In this document: positions 20,816-29,527 of the stretch, in pieces | Position numbering within the stretch: the first letter of the stretch is position 1 | Layout: the number at the start of each line of letters is the position of its first letter | NCBI GenBank assembly: GCA_018882935.1 | Contig: VERA01000022.1 | Location: 1-37,564 of the forward strand | Reading direction: 5' to 3' | DNA length: 37,564 nt | From: Burkholderiaceae bacterium | Lineage (GTDB): Bacteria; Pseudomonadota; Gammaproteobacteria; Burkholderiales; Burkholderiaceae_D | The notes under the pieces: generated by a model | What the model saw: only the letters and a program-made list of their open reading frames with translations | Told to the model about the DNA's origin: nothing | Databases searched by the model: none | Position numbers and translations under genes: made by a program

Positions 20816-21463
20816 TTACTCTGCGTCAGGCTGTTGCGCCGGCGAGGCCTTGGTAAACGCGTCTAGTTGCAGGCATGCCTGATTAATACGCATAACCGTC
20901 GGCAGATTCGATAGATCACACTGCATGCGCTGGCCGTTCGCCACCTGAGGAACGAGCACGCAATCAGCAAAGCCCGGGGTATCGCCGAAACAAAATTCAC
21001 CGACGCGGGTATCGCTGGCGAGTATACGTTCAATGCTCGCAAGACCCTGCTCGACCCAATGCCGATACCAACGATTCTTGTTTTCTTCAGACACACCCAT
21101 CTCATTCTGCAGGTAACGCAGCACGCGTAAATTATCGATCGGATGAATATCGCAAGCGATTGATAGCGCAATGCTCCGTACCCATGCGCGATCTTCCGCA
21201 TTCGAAGGCAGCAGGGCTGGTCTGGGGTATGACTCTTCGAGATACTCCATCACAGCCAGCGACTGCGTTAGCACATTACCGTCGGGTAGCTGTAACGATG
21301 GCACCAGCGCATCTGCGTTCAGCTTGCGATACTCTGGTGAAAACTGCTCACCTCCATCTTTAAGCAAATGAACCGGCACAGTCTGGTAGGACAAGCCCTT
21401 CAAGTTAAGCGCGATTCTGACGCGATAGGACGCCGAGCTACGAAAGTAACTGTACAGTTTCAT
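20816..21463 (-). CDS. maiA: Maleylacetoacetate/maleylpyruvate isomerase, zeta-class GST
   Basis: 215-residue zeta-class glutathione transferase that isomerises maleylacetoacetate (tyrosine breakdown) or maleylpyruvate (gentisate breakdown) to the fumaryl form. The thioredoxin-like N-terminal domain carries the zeta signature SSASYRVRIAL (9-19), and the all-helical C-terminal domain follows. The start lies 25 bases after the livF stop on the same strand, so it may be the last gene of the slpA-ispH-liv transcript. The convergent FAH-family gene could act on the product, but no other tyrosine or gentisate genes are in view, so the pathway is not decided. Confidence 0.88.
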   Translation of the reverse strand: MKLYSYFRSSASYRVRIALNLKGLSYQTVPVHLLKDGGEQFSPEYRKLNADALVPSLQLPDGNVLTQSLAVMEYLEESYPRPALLPSNAEDRAWVRSIALSIACDIHPIDNLRVLRYLQNEMGVSEENKNRWYRHWVEQGLASIERILASDTRVGEFCFGDTPGFADCVLVPQVANGQRMQCDLSNLPTVMRINQACLQLDAFTKASPAQQPDAE

Positions 21464-21488
21464 TAGTTGTTATTAATGAGTGACGGCA

Positions 21489-22214
21489 TTAATGACCGAG
21501 GTAGGCTTCTTTCACGCGCGGATCTTGCAATAGTTTTGCGGCACTGTCGTGCAAGGTAATACAACCGCTCTCCATCACGTAGCCACGGCTTGCAATCGAC
21601 AGCGCTTGTTGCACATTTTGCTCAACTAACAAAATCGTTACACCTTGCCGAGCGACTGTACTTACGACCTCGAAGATTCGCTCCACCATGATTGGCGCAA
21701 GACCCATCGATGGTTCATCGAGCAGCAATAGCCGAGGCCGACTCATCAATGCCCGCGCCATCGCCAGCATCTGCTGCTCGCCACCCGATAAGGTCCCGGC
21801 TAACTGCGACTCGCGCTCCTTCAGGCGCGGAAAAATATCAAACCATCGCTCGATATCCGTTTGAATCTCCGTCAGATCATTACGCCCGTAGGCGCCCATC
21901 AGCAGATTTTCTCGGATAGTCATGCGGGTAAAAACGCCGCGCCCCTCCGGTACCATTGCCAGCCCGCGTGACGGGAGCTGATGCGCCTGCTGGGTCAGGA
22001 TGTCATGCCCGTCAAACCGCACCGACCCCGACCAGCGCGAAGAGGGTAGCGTACGCGTGATCGCCTTCAGGGTAGTTGTTTTGCCCGCGCCATTGGCACC
22101 AATCAGCGTGACCAGCTCACCCTTTGCGATCTCGAGCGATACATCACGCACCGCCTGAATTCCGCCAAACGCTACTGACAATGCGTTTACCTGCAATAGC
22201 GGCGCGTTACTCAT
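21489..22214 (-). CDS. livF: Branched-chain amino acid-type ABC transporter ATP-binding protein LivF
   Basis: 241-residue ATPase of the high-affinity branched-chain amino acid or amide transporter family, acting at the cytoplasmic face of the inner membrane with LivG. Walker A GANGAGKTT, the signature LSGGEQQMLAMARALM, Walker B LLLLDEPSMGLAP and the LivF-specific MVPEGRGVFTRMTIRENLLMG are present. Its ATG overlaps the livG stop by four bases. Substrate range cannot be read from the ATPase; relatives also carry urea, aromatic compounds and amides. Confidence 0.95.
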   Translation of the reverse strand: MSNAPLLQVNALSVAFGGIQAVRDVSLEIAKGELVTLIGANGAGKTTTLKAITRTLPSSRWSGSVRFDGHDILTQQAHQLPSRGLAMVPEGRGVFTRMTIRENLLMGAYGRNDLTEIQTDIERWFDIFPRLKERESQLAGTLSGGEQQMLAMARALMSRPRLLLLDEPSMGLAPIMVERIFEVVSTVARQGVTILLVEQNVQQALSIASRGYVMESGCITLHDSAAKLLQDPRVKEAYLGH

Positions 22215-22981
22215 GCCGCCTCACGACCCAAATAAGCGGCAATCACATCAGGGTGACGCCGAACTTGCTCTGCATTTCCCTCTGCGATCACTTTGCCGTA
22301 GTCCAGCACGGTGATCTGATCGCACAGGCTCATCACCATCTTGACATCGTGCTCGATCAGTAGAATCGTCGTACCCTGGTCACGAATGCGTTGTAATAGC
22401 TCAGTCAGGCTGGCTTTTTCGGTAGCGTTCATGCCGGCAGCAGGCTCATCAAGCGCCAGCAGCTGAGGCTCGGTGGCGAGTGCGCGCGCGATCTCGACAC
22501 GACGTTGATCACCATACGACAAGTAGCGCGCTGTTCGCTGCGCCAACCCCGCAATACCCACCAATGCTAATAATTCCTGCGCCTTCTGTTCGATAGCATG
22601 CTCTTCTTCACGTGCCGCGGCATGTCGTAACACTGCACCCAATACACCCTGACGCGTTCGCACATGTCGCCCGACCATCACATTCTCTAGCGCCGTCATC
22701 TCACCGAACAAACGTAAATTTTGAAAGGTGCGCGCAATACCCGCTTGCGCCACCAAATGCGGTGATGACGGCGAATATGCCGTGCCATTCAAATGAAAGC
22801 TTCCTGTGTCCGGCTGATACAAACCTGTGATGACATTAAAGCAGGTGGTCTTGCCGGCGCCATTGGGGCCGATCAGTCCGTGAATATGCCCGCGCTGCAC
22901 CGACAAGCTGACATCGGCTAATGCCTGCAAGCCCCCAAAGCGCTTGCTCGCACCCTGCACTGATAACAATGGTCCGCTCAT
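22211..22981 (-). CDS. livG: Branched-chain amino acid-type ABC transporter ATP-binding protein LivG
   Basis: 256-residue partner ATPase of LivF. Walker A GPNGAGKTT, the family segment GIARTFQNLRLFGEMTALENVMVG, a signature written LSYGDQRRVEIARALA, Walker B LLALDEPAAGMN and the C-terminal LIEHDVKMVMSLCDQITVLDYG, all typical of LivG. The LSYG variant in place of LSGG is normal in this subfamily. ATG overlaps the livM stop (ATGA), and its own stop overlaps livF, which argues for coupled translation at fixed stoichiometry. Confidence 0.95.
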   Translation of the reverse strand: MSGPLLSVQGASKRFGGLQALADVSLSVQRGHIHGLIGPNGAGKTTCFNVITGLYQPDTGSFHLNGTAYSPSSPHLVAQAGIARTFQNLRLFGEMTALENVMVGRHVRTRQGVLGAVLRHAAAREEEHAIEQKAQELLALVGIAGLAQRTARYLSYGDQRRVEIARALATEPQLLALDEPAAGMNATEKASLTELLQRIRDQGTTILLIEHDVKMVMSLCDQITVLDYGKVIAEGNAEQVRRHPDVIAAYLGREAA

Positions 22982-24141
22982 GCTGCCGCTTCCGTGTGCG
23001 CTTGCTGCTCTCTTTGAGGCGCTGGCCAGAGACCTGCAGGTCGCGCCAGCATGATGAGTACCAATGCCAAACCATAGAGCAACTGTCTTAATACCTCGGC
23101 CTCAATCCAGACCTGTCCCAGCAGCGCCATTTGTATAGGCTCCACGGTGTGACGCAGTAGCTCTGGTAATGCCGCGAGCAGCACCGCACCGAGTACCACA
23201 CCCGGGATATGGCCAATACCACCCAGTACAACCATGGCGAGTATCGCAATCGAATCGGTCAAGCTGAAGGATTCCGGCGAAATGAATCCCTGAAATGCGC
23301 CAAACATCGCACCGGCAACACCGCCAAAACTCGCACCCATGGCAAATGCCAGTAGCTTCATATTGCGCACATTGATACCCATGGCCTTGGCGGCTATTTC
23401 ATCTTCGCGGATGGCAATCCATGCGCGGCCCAGACGTGAGTGTTGTAGTCGGTGAGAAAAAATAATAGTGGCAACAGCAAGCAGCAAAAACAGATAGTAA
23501 TAAGCATTGACCGACGGAATACTGAGGTCGCCGAGTCGCACCACCCCGGCCTCACCCGCCAATGAGACGCCACCAATACGCACCGGATCAATCAGATTAA
23601 TGCCCTGTGGACCATTGGTGATATTGATTGGGCCATTCAGATTATTCATGAAGATACGAATAATTTCGCCGAACCCAAGCGTAACAATCGCCAGATAATC
23701 GCCGCGCAGTTTAAGCGTCGGCGCACCCAGCAAGGCACCGGCCAAGCCCGCCACCAGTGCCGCCAGCGGAATAATCAGCCACACCGACAGATGAATACCC
23801 TGTGCCGCAATCACCGGCCCCACCCACTCGGTAACCCATGCGCCTACCACCGGAAAATCGAGTTGCAACGATTCGATAGTTGCTGCAAATTGTGGTGACG
23901 ATAATAAGCCCGCGAGATAGGCACCAATCGCAAAGAAAGCGACATAACCAAGATCGAGCAGGCCAGCAAAACCAACCACCACATTGAGGCCGAGTGCGAG
24001 CATGATGTACAGCAGCGCAACATCAGCAATCCTCACCCATGCATTACCGAAAGGCGCCGCAAGTAAAGGGAAGATGAGCACCGCAGTTGCGAGCAGCGCA
24101 AGCGTGATGCGCGACGATGACAAGGAAGAATTGGCGCTCAT
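22978..24141 (-). CDS. livM: Branched-chain amino acid-type ABC transporter permease LivM
   Basis: 387-residue inner-membrane permease with about ten hydrophobic segments. The family core is visible: MLALGLNVVVGFAGLLDLGYVAFFAIGAY near the start, LRGDYLAIVTLGFGEIIRI in the middle, then LGRAWIAIREDEIAAKAMGIN and AMGASFGGVAGAMFGAFQGFISPESF. It follows livH by ten bases and overlaps livG by four. Confidence 0.94.
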   Translation of the reverse strand: MSANSSLSSSRITLALLATAVLIFPLLAAPFGNAWVRIADVALLYIMLALGLNVVVGFAGLLDLGYVAFFAIGAYLAGLLSSPQFAATIESLQLDFPVVGAWVTEWVGPVIAAQGIHLSVWLIIPLAALVAGLAGALLGAPTLKLRGDYLAIVTLGFGEIIRIFMNNLNGPINITNGPQGINLIDPVRIGGVSLAGEAGVVRLGDLSIPSVNAYYYLFLLLAVATIIFSHRLQHSRLGRAWIAIREDEIAAKAMGINVRNMKLLAFAMGASFGGVAGAMFGAFQGFISPESFSLTDSIAILAMVVLGGIGHIPGVVLGAVLLAALPELLRHTVEPIQMALLGQVWIEAEVLRQLLYGLALVLIMLARPAGLWPAPQREQQAHTEAAA

Positions 24142-24151
24142 GCCACTCTGT

Positions 24152-25081
24152 TCAGGAGCGATCTGCGACTCGCTCGCCCATCAAGCCCGATGGGCGCAGC
24201 GTCAGCACCAGGATCAGCACAATAAAAGCAAAAATATCTTGGTAGTGACTGCCCAACACACCCGCAGTCATGTCACCGATATAGCCTGCGCCCAGGCTTT
24301 CGATCAGGCCGAGTAGCAGCCCGCCCAACATCGCACCGTAGATATTGCCGATACCACCGAGCACTGCCGCAGAAAACGCCTTCAATCCGGGGACGAACCC
24401 CATGGCGAACTGCGCCGATGCGTAATTTGCGGCCCACATCACACCCGCGATAGCCGCCAAGGTGGCACCAATCGCGAAGGTCAGCATGATGATGCGGTTG
24501 GCGTCTACGCCCATCAGCGCGGCAACGCGAGGGTTCTCGGCCACCGCGCGCATGGCGCGACCGATTCGTGTTCGTTCCACCAGCAGCGCCAGCGCAACCA
24601 TCGACAGCAGCGCGAGTAGCAGTAGCAATACCTGGGTCGGTGTGATCAAGCCACCGGCGACATGCAGCGGTGTCATGGGCAGTACCTGCGGAAACGGAAG
24701 TGGATCGCGGCCCCACAGCATCATGGCAATCGTCTGCAGCAAGATCGATACACCAATCGCAGTAATCAACGGTGCAAGCCGTGGCGCATTACGCAAGCGT
24801 CGGTAGGCAACGCGTTCAATCACCAAGCTCACGATGATGCATGTGGGTATGGCGCCGATGATCGCAATCGCCAGCTTGAGCATGCCTGGCCACTCCGGTA
24901 CCCAATGCTGCAGTAACTGCAGAATCGACCAGCCTGTCAGCGCGCCTATCATCAGCACTTCGCCGTGCGCAAAATTAATCAGGTTCAGCACACCGTACAC
25001 CATGGTGTACCCGAGTGCGATTAAGGCATAGACGCTGCCCAGCACCAAACCATTGATCAGCTGCTGGACCAGCGTATCCAT
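24152..25081 (-). CDS. livH: Branched-chain amino acid-type ABC transporter permease LivH
   Basis: 309-residue inner-membrane permease, shorter than LivM, with about eight hydrophobic segments. Typical parts are the N-terminus LINGLVLGSVYALIALGYTMVYGVLNLINFAHGEVLMIGA and the RTRIGRAMRAVAENPRVAALMGV stretch that contacts the ATPase. It starts only five bases after the ispH stop, so it is very likely cotranscribed with ispH. No periplasmic binding protein gene (livJ/livK type) occurs before or after the cluster in this window. Confidence 0.94.
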   Translation of the reverse strand: MDTLVQQLINGLVLGSVYALIALGYTMVYGVLNLINFAHGEVLMIGALTGWSILQLLQHWVPEWPGMLKLAIAIIGAIPTCIIVSLVIERVAYRRLRNAPRLAPLITAIGVSILLQTIAMMLWGRDPLPFPQVLPMTPLHVAGGLITPTQVLLLLLALLSMVALALLVERTRIGRAMRAVAENPRVAALMGVDANRIIMLTFAIGATLAAIAGVMWAANYASAQFAMGFVPGLKAFSAAVLGGIGNIYGAMLGGLLLGLIESLGAGYIGDMTAGVLGSHYQDIFAFIVLILVLTLRPSGLMGERVADRS

Positions 25082-25086
25082 GCTGA

Positions 25087-26037
25087 TTACGATTGCTCGC
25101 TACGTGCCGAGAGCCCTTTCGGCAAAGGGAAGGTGACGTTTTCCTGAACACCATCAAGCTCGCGCACGGAATTCACGCCCAACGAGCGCAACCGGGTCAC
25201 GACTTGTTGCACCAGTACCTCTGGCGCGGAAGCACCTGCAGTCACACCGATGCGGCTTTTGCCCTCGACCCACACCGGATCGATCTGCGTGGCGTCGTCG
25301 ACCATATGCGACTCAACACCATTCTTCTGCGCCACCTCGCGCAAACGGCTGGAGTTAGAACTGCTCGGACTGCCCACCACGATTAACAGATCAACCTGCG
25401 GCGCCATGAATTTCACTGCCTGCTGGCGGTTGGTAGTGGCGTAGCAGATATCACCTTTCTTTGGCTCGGCAACATTCGGAAAGCGACGCTTCAGCGCGTC
25501 GATAATATCGGCGGTGTCGTCGACCGATAAGGTGGTTTGGGTGACGTAGGCAAGGCGATCGGGATTACGAACTTTGAGCTGATCAATATCCTCGATGGTC
25601 TCGATCAGATACATACCATCATCTGACTGACCCATCGTGCCTTCAACTTCGGGGTGTCCATGGTGACCAATCATCACGATTTCCATACCCTCGGCGCGCA
25701 TTTTCGCGACCTCTACATGAACCTTGGTCACCAGCGGGCAGGTGGCATCGAACACACTCAGCCCGCGCTGCTCGGCTTCGGTTTTCACCGCGCGCGATAC
25801 GCCATGCGCCGAAAACACCAGATGACTTCCGGGTGGCACTTCGGCAAGGTCCTCAACAAATATCGCTCCCTTCGCGCTCAGCTCGTCGACCACGTAGCGG
25901 TTATGGACGATCTCGTGCCGAACATAAATCGGCGCGCCGAATTGCGCAATCGCGCGCTCGACGATCTCGATCGCACGGTCTACACCTGCGCAGAATCCGC
26001 GCGGCTGGGCCAGCAAAATTTGTTTGACTTGTTCCAC
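25087..26037 (-). CDS. ispH: 4-hydroxy-3-methylbut-2-enyl diphosphate reductase
   Basis: Iron-sulfur enzyme for the last step of the MEP pathway, forming isopentenyl and dimethylallyl diphosphate. The 316 residues hold the three cluster-binding cysteines: Cys16 in [11 protein letters not shown], Cys100 in [12 protein letters not shown] and Cys198 in [11 protein letters not shown]. The phosphate-binding region [13 protein letters not shown] is also present. Translation starts at GTG 26037 with AGGAG upstream. It follows the FKBP gene by 11 bases, the same slpA-ispH pairing as in E. coli, and runs into livH. Confidence 0.97.
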   Translation of the reverse strand: MEQVKQILLAQPRGFCAGVDRAIEIVERAIAQFGAPIYVRHEIVHNRYVVDELSAKGAIFVEDLAEVPPGSHLVFSAHGVSRAVKTEAEQRGLSVFDATCPLVTKVHVEVAKMRAEGMEIVMIGHHGHPEVEGTMGQSDDGMYLIETIEDIDQLKVRNPDRLAYVTQTTLSVDDTADIIDALKRRFPNVAEPKKGDICYATTNRQQAVKFMAPQVDLLIVVGSPSSSNSSRLREVAQKNGVESHMVDDATQIDPVWVEGKSRIGVTAGASAPEVLVQQVVTRLRSLGVNSVRELDGVQENVTFPLPKGLSARSEQS

Positions 26038-26048
26038 CCTCGACTCCT

Positions 26049-26504
26049 CTACAAAATTCCGATGATGCTCACCTCAAATCTCACCGGTCGGCCAGCAAGC
26101 GGGTGGTTGAAATCAAACGTCGCATCGTGATCATCCATCGCCAATAAAACACCTGCGAAGCGCCCGCCACCCGGTGCAGAGAAATCGACCAGATCACCAA
26201 CGCCATACTGCGACTGCTCCGGCGAGTACTGGCGCAGCGTCGCCAGCGACACGCGCTGAATGAGCGCCGGGTTTCTCTGACCAAATGCTGCGCCTGCTGG
26301 CAGTTCGAACACGTGTTGCGTACCCTCTGACAAACCGATCAGCTTGGCCTCGAGTTCAGGCGATAGCTGCCCTACGCCTAGCTGCAGCGTTGCAGGAGTA
26401 TCACCGAACGTGCTCACGATATCGCGCCCATCATCAGCGCTAAGTCGGTAATGCAGCGTCAGAAAAGCCCCCTCGGTCACTACGGGATGTGGCGAATTCA
26501 ACAT
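26049..26504 (-). CDS. slpA: FKBP-type peptidyl-prolyl cis-trans isomerase, SlpA/FkpB type
   Basis: 151-residue SlpA-type FKBP, a cytoplasmic isomerase and chaperone. The FKBP core opens with [24 protein letters not shown] and is followed by the inserted chaperone flap ([21 protein letters not shown]) found in SlpA and SlyD. There is no His-rich tail, which argues against SlyD. The frame also offers TTG at 26507, but ATG 26504 (MLNSPHPVV) is the better start. It lies just upstream of ispH, as in E. coli (fkpB-ispH), and diverges from radC. Confidence 0.92.
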   Translation of the reverse strand: MLNSPHPVVTEGAFLTLHYRLSADDGRDIVSTFGDTPATLQLGVGQLSPELEAKLIGLSEGTQHVFELPAGAAFGQRNPALIQRVSLATLRQYSPEQSQYGVGDLVDFSAPGGGRFAGVLLAMDDHDATFDFNHPLAGRPVRFEVSIIGIL

Positions 26505-26628
26505 CAACGTGCTTAATTTTTACGATTTTCCTATTGTAAGCCAGTGTCCGGTGTACGTTACGTGCACATCAACGCAGCCTGCACGCTGGCTTGCACGGCT
26601 GATCTCGCAACTCAACCAGGTCTTTGTC

Positions 26629-27303
26629 ATGCGCATCACCGATCTGCCTCATCAGCTGCGCCCGCGCGAGCGGCTACTTACCAACGGCGCAAGTGCACTC
26701 ACCGATGCCGAGTTACTTGCAGTTCTGTTACGCACCGGCGTCGCGGGCATTAGTGCGGTCGAGTTAGGGCAATCGCTGATTGACCGCTTTGGCTCACTCC
26801 AGAAACTGTTTGCCGCATCAGCGCAAGATCTGGATGCGGTCCACGGACTTGGCACTGCCAAGCAAGCGATGCTATTAGCGATTAACGCGCTACAACAGCG
26901 CGCCCTGACCGGCGTATTGATGGAGCAGCCGGTGCTGGACTCAGTCGATCGTGTATCGATGTATCTTCGACATCGGTTCCATGCACAACTTAACGAGCGC
27001 TTTATTGGCTTGTTCACCGATGTCCAACACCGGCTGCTTGCCGTGGAAGACTTCGGCAGCGGCGCACTGCAACGGGTGGCGGTTTACCCAAGAGAGATCG
27101 TTCGCAGCGCGCTCAAGCACAATGCCGCGGGCGTTGTATTCGCTCATAATCATCCAAGCGGCCGCGCCGAGCCCAGCGCATTGGATAAAACACTGACCAA
27201 AAAGCTCGGTGAGGCGATGCGCTGCATTGAAGTCAGCTTGCTCGACCACCTCATCGTCACGCCTGAACAGATATGGTCCTTCCGCGCGCACGGGCTATGC
27301 TGA
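26629..27303 (+). CDS. radC: RadC family JAMM-domain protein
   Basis: 224 residues, the normal length. An N-terminal helix-hairpin-helix part (LTDAELLAVLLRTG ... VHGLGTAKQ) precedes the JAMM/MPN-like metalloprotein domain, whose metal motif is complete: His173-x-His175, Ser183 and Asp186 in AHNHPSGRAEPSALD. The frame is open to a GTG at 26509, but MRITDLPHQLRPRERLL is the family N-terminus and the 40 residues before it look non-coding. RadC was once tied to DNA repair, but its function is unsettled. It is divergent from slpA, and a degenerate 20-base tandem repeat follows 51 bases after the stop. Confidence 0.93.
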   Translation: MRITDLPHQLRPRERLLTNGASALTDAELLAVLLRTGVAGISAVELGQSLIDRFGSLQKLFAASAQDLDAVHGLGTAKQAMLLAINALQQRALTGVLMEQPVLDSVDRVSMYLRHRFHAQLNERFIGLFTDVQHRLLAVEDFGSGALQRVAVYPREIVRSALKHNAAGVVFAHNHPSGRAEPSALDKTLTKKLGEAMRCIEVSLLDHLIVTPEQIWSFRAHGLC

Positions 27304-27354
27304 GGCACCAACGGTGCGCCGATTGCAGGAGGCAAAGACCTAAGCCCGGCCGCT

Positions 27355-27434
27355 AAAGGTGGCGCGGCTTTCCTGAAGCTGACGCGGCCACCCTGAAAAT
27401 GGTGCAGCTTTCCTCAAAATGGCGCGGCTTTCCT
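27355..27434 (+). repeat. 20-base tandem repeat, four degenerate copies
   Basis: Four head-to-tail units of exactly 20 bases at 27355, 27375, 27395 and 27415. Copies 1, 3 and 4 share the core GCTTTCCT and a GGCGCGG/GGTGCAG block; copy 4 matches copies 1 and 3 at 17/20 positions each, while copy 2 is more diverged (14/20 to copy 1). The pattern resembles the multiple terminal repeats of some IS21-type elements, but no transposase remains. Confidence 0.8.
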
Positions 27435-27532
27435 CAACACCGCCATGCCGGCGCGCTAAAGATGAGGCGGTTACAGGGAAAATTGTTAAATCAGGCAAAT
27501 GGATAAAGTTTACAATTTTTTCTCGCAAGTGC

Positions 27533-27561
27533 TTGAATATATGCATTTTTTTCAGTATACT
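27533..27561 (+). promoter_or_regulatory. rpmB-rpmG promoter
   Basis: TTGAAT (27533-27538), a 17-base spacer ending in a T-rich run, and TATACT (27556-27561): 4/6 and 5/6 matches to sigma70 consensus at ideal spacing. A CG-rich stretch (CCGCGCTC) follows the -10, as in stringently controlled ribosomal promoters. Leader of about 35 bases. Confidence 0.75.
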
Positions 27562-27602
27562 CCGCGCTCTTCCAAATTTTGGGAATTTACAAGGAGTCTG
27601 CT

Positions 27603-27839
27603 GTGGCACGTGAATGCGAAGTAACCGGGAAAAAGCCGATGAGCGGCAACCATGTTTCCCACGCCAACAACAAGACCAAGCGTCGCTTCCTGCCCAACCT
27701 GCAGAACCGCCGCTTCTGGGTCGAGGCCGAAAACCGCTGGGTCCGCCTGCGTGTATCGAATGCCGGCTTGCGCATCATTGACAAACTCGGGATTGAGGCC
27801 GTGCTCGCTGACATGCGCGCACGCGGTGCCAAGGTCTAA
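27603..27839 (+). CDS. rpmB: 50S ribosomal protein L28 (bL28)
   Basis: 78-residue large-subunit protein, with the family sequence [31 protein letters not shown] and [17 protein letters not shown]. Translation most likely starts at GTG 27603, eight bases after AAGGAG (27590-27595). The frame is also open from an ATG at 27579, but that would add eight residues not seen in the family and would lie upstream of the ribosome-binding site. It is followed by rpmG after 27 bases and shares its promoter and terminator. Confidence 0.97.
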   Translation: MARECEVTGKKPMSGNHVSHANNKTKRRFLPNLQNRRFWVEAENRWVRLRVSNAGLRIIDKLGIEAVLADMRARGAKV

Positions 27840-27866
27840 TCACTTCAAGGAACAGGAAAAGACATC

Positions 27867-28037
27867 ATGGCAACCAGCAAAGGCCGCGAAAAAATCAAGC
27901 TTGAGTCGACCGCAGGTACCGGTCACTTCTACACCACCACCAAGAACAAGCGCACCATGCCTGAAAAAATGACGATCACGAAATTCGATCCGAAGGCGCG
28001 CAAGCATGTCGAGTACAAGGAAACAAAAATCAAGTAA
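27867..28037 (+). CDS. rpmG: 50S ribosomal protein L33 (bL33)
   Basis: 56-residue large-subunit protein: [29 protein letters not shown], then [22 protein letters not shown]. It is the Cys-free type, without the CXXC pairs of zinc-binding L33, so it does not need zinc. ATG 27867 follows an AAGGAACAGGAAAAG purine stretch. rpmB-rpmG is a conserved two-gene operon, closed here by a strong terminator. Confidence 0.96.
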   Translation: MATSKGREKIKLESTAGTGHFYTTTKNKRTMPEKMTITKFDPKARKHVEYKETKIK

Positions 28038-28062
28038 GCGCGAAACAAATACCGCGCCTAAC

Positions 28063-28094
28063 AAAAACCCGCTCACAAGAGCGGGTTTTTTATT
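28063..28094 (+). terminator. Rho-independent terminator of rpmB-rpmG
   Basis: Twelve-base perfect stem AAAAACCCGCTC (28063-28074) and GAGCGGGTTTTT (28079-28090) with loop ACAA, followed by TATT. The A-run on the left would also let it act on transcripts coming from the desaturase side. Confidence 0.94.
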
Positions 28095-28161
28095 GCCTCA
28101 TCATCCGGCTTCGCTGCAACAGTGTCATATGCAAGCCCGGATAAAAATCATCCGGGGTTGG

Positions 28162-28224
28162 TTAAGGCTAAGTGCGTAGCCTTTAAGCCTAGGCGCGTAG
28201 CAGTTAAGCGTAGGTACGCAGCCG
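28162..28224. repeat. 21-base tandem repeat spanning the desaturase 3' end, three copies
   Basis: Three consecutive 21-base units begin with TTAAG at 28162, 28183 and 28204 (+ strand). Neighbouring units match at 16/21 positions. On the minus strand the unit at 28204-28224 is the last seven codons of the desaturase gene, RLRTYA and TAA. The next two units read LLRA-stop-A-stop and RLRT-stop-P-stop in the same frame, so the gene end has been copied twice beyond its stop. Confidence 0.85.
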
Positions 28225-29412
28225 CAAAGAAAACTCGCGCAGCGAGCGAATGCCGGAGGCCTCGGCACGCGTGCACCAATCACGTAGCTGCTGCAATAGC
28301 TGATCACTAGTGAAATGCGAGCGCTCCCAGATCGCGCCTAACTCGACCCGCATCTCATGCATAGTTTTTAATGCATTGCTGTGCTCAAACAGCTCGGACA
28401 GCTGCTGTCGCTGGCTGGTTTCGAGCGACGCAGGCTCTCGCTGCAGTAGTTTTTTGGACGACTTCAAGAAGCCCGCGCCCAAAGTAGAGCTCGCACGAAT
28501 TTGATCGACCTCGTCGCGCCAGGCACTACGCAAGGAGCGCGCGTACTTGGCCATAACGTCATAGCGGTTCGCGACTACTGCATGCAGGGTATCAAGATCA
28601 GCAACGAGTTTGTTACGATCAAACTTGGGCTCAGGCGCGACTTTCTTCACCTTCGCCAACCCTAAAAACGCGAGGATGGAAATGTACATCCAGCCAATAT
28701 CGAACTCGTACCACTTGGCTGAGAGCTTGGCCGAGGTACCGAAAGTGTGGTGGTTATTATGTAGTTCTTCACCACCAATGATGATGCCGATGGGAAGGAT
28801 ATTGGTAGAGGCGTCCTTGCAATCGAAGTTTCTGTAGCCCCAGTAGTGGCCAATGCCGTTGATGATGCCGGCAGCAGTGACCGGAATCCATGCCATCTGT
28901 ATCGCCCATACAGTGAGGCCCAATACGCCAAACAACAGCAGATTAATCACCAGCATGAGCGACACGCCCAACGCAGAGTGCTTGGTATAGACATTGCGCT
29001 CGATCCAATCGTCGGGCGTACCATGGCCATATTTTTCTATGGTTTCGCGGTTCTTTGCTTCAATCCGGTACAGCTCGGCGCCCTCGAACACAACGGTCTC
29101 GATGCCCCGCGTGACAGGGCTGTGCGGGTCTTCGGTAGATTCGCACTTGGCGTGGTGCTTGCGGTGAATTGCGGCCCACTCCTTGGTCACCATGCCCGTG
29201 GTCATCCATAACCAGAATCGGAAAAAGTGACTGGGAATCGGGTGCAAATCAAGCGCACGGTGGGCCTGGCAGCGATGCAGGAAAATGGTGACTGCGGCGA
29301 TCGTGATGTGCGTCACTGCAAGCGTGAACAGAAGTATCTGCCAGCCGCTTGAATGCGTGATGCCGTTGAGCAGGAAATCCAGAACCAGATCCAAGCCGGA
29401 ATGTTGAGTCAT
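28204..29412 (-). CDS. Acyl-lipid/acyl-CoA fatty acid desaturase
   Basis: 402-residue membrane di-iron desaturase that introduces a double bond in fatty acyl chains, probably delta-9. All three histidine boxes are present: HRCQAH (46-51), HRKHH (83-87) and HNNHH (218-222). Hydrophobic pairs flank them (about 25-45, 64-76, 150-180). The C-terminal 130 residues are a charged helical extension rich in Arg and Leu. ATG 29412 has GGAG six bases upstream and is preferred over the TTG-type start at 29427. A candidate promoter lies after the mscS stop. Its last seven codons form part of a 21-base tandem repeat. Confidence 0.92.
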   Translation of the reverse strand: MTQHSGLDLVLDFLLNGITHSSGWQILLFTLAVTHITIAAVTIFLHRCQAHRALDLHPIPSHFFRFWLWMTTGMVTKEWAAIHRKHHAKCESTEDPHSPVTRGIETVVFEGAELYRIEAKNRETIEKYGHGTPDDWIERNVYTKHSALGVSLMLVINLLLFGVLGLTVWAIQMAWIPVTAAGIINGIGHYWGYRNFDCKDASTNILPIGIIIGGEELHNNHHTFGTSAKLSAKWYEFDIGWMYISILAFLGLAKVKKVAPEPKFDRNKLVADLDTLHAVVANRYDVMAKYARSLRSAWRDEVDQIRASSTLGAGFLKSSKKLLQREPASLETSQRQQLSELFEHSNALKTMHEMRVELGAIWERSHFTSDQLLQQLRDWCTRAEASGIRSLREFSLRLRTYA

Positions 29413-29527
29413 TTTTTCTCCATACAATCTGCGAACGGGTTGTCCTCCGACAGCCCCGCGCGTGCCCGCATTTTACGTGGTTTTCCGGGAGAAAGCCCGA
29501 AATTTCAGCCATGAAATCCAATAAACC

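Larger units (their letters stand above)
27304..27602. other. 299-base intergenic region between radC and rpmB
   Basis: Holds a 20-base tandem repeat (27355-27434), an AT-rich stretch with a well-formed promoter (27533-27561) and the AAGGAG ribosome-binding site of rpmB (27590-27595). No terminator hairpin for radC is obvious, and no open frame here looks coding. Confidence 0.7.

Noticed and set aside
26509-26628. Upstream extension of radC by 40 residues from GTG
   Set aside because: The known N-terminus starts at 26629, and the extension would cover the whole intergenic space with slpA.
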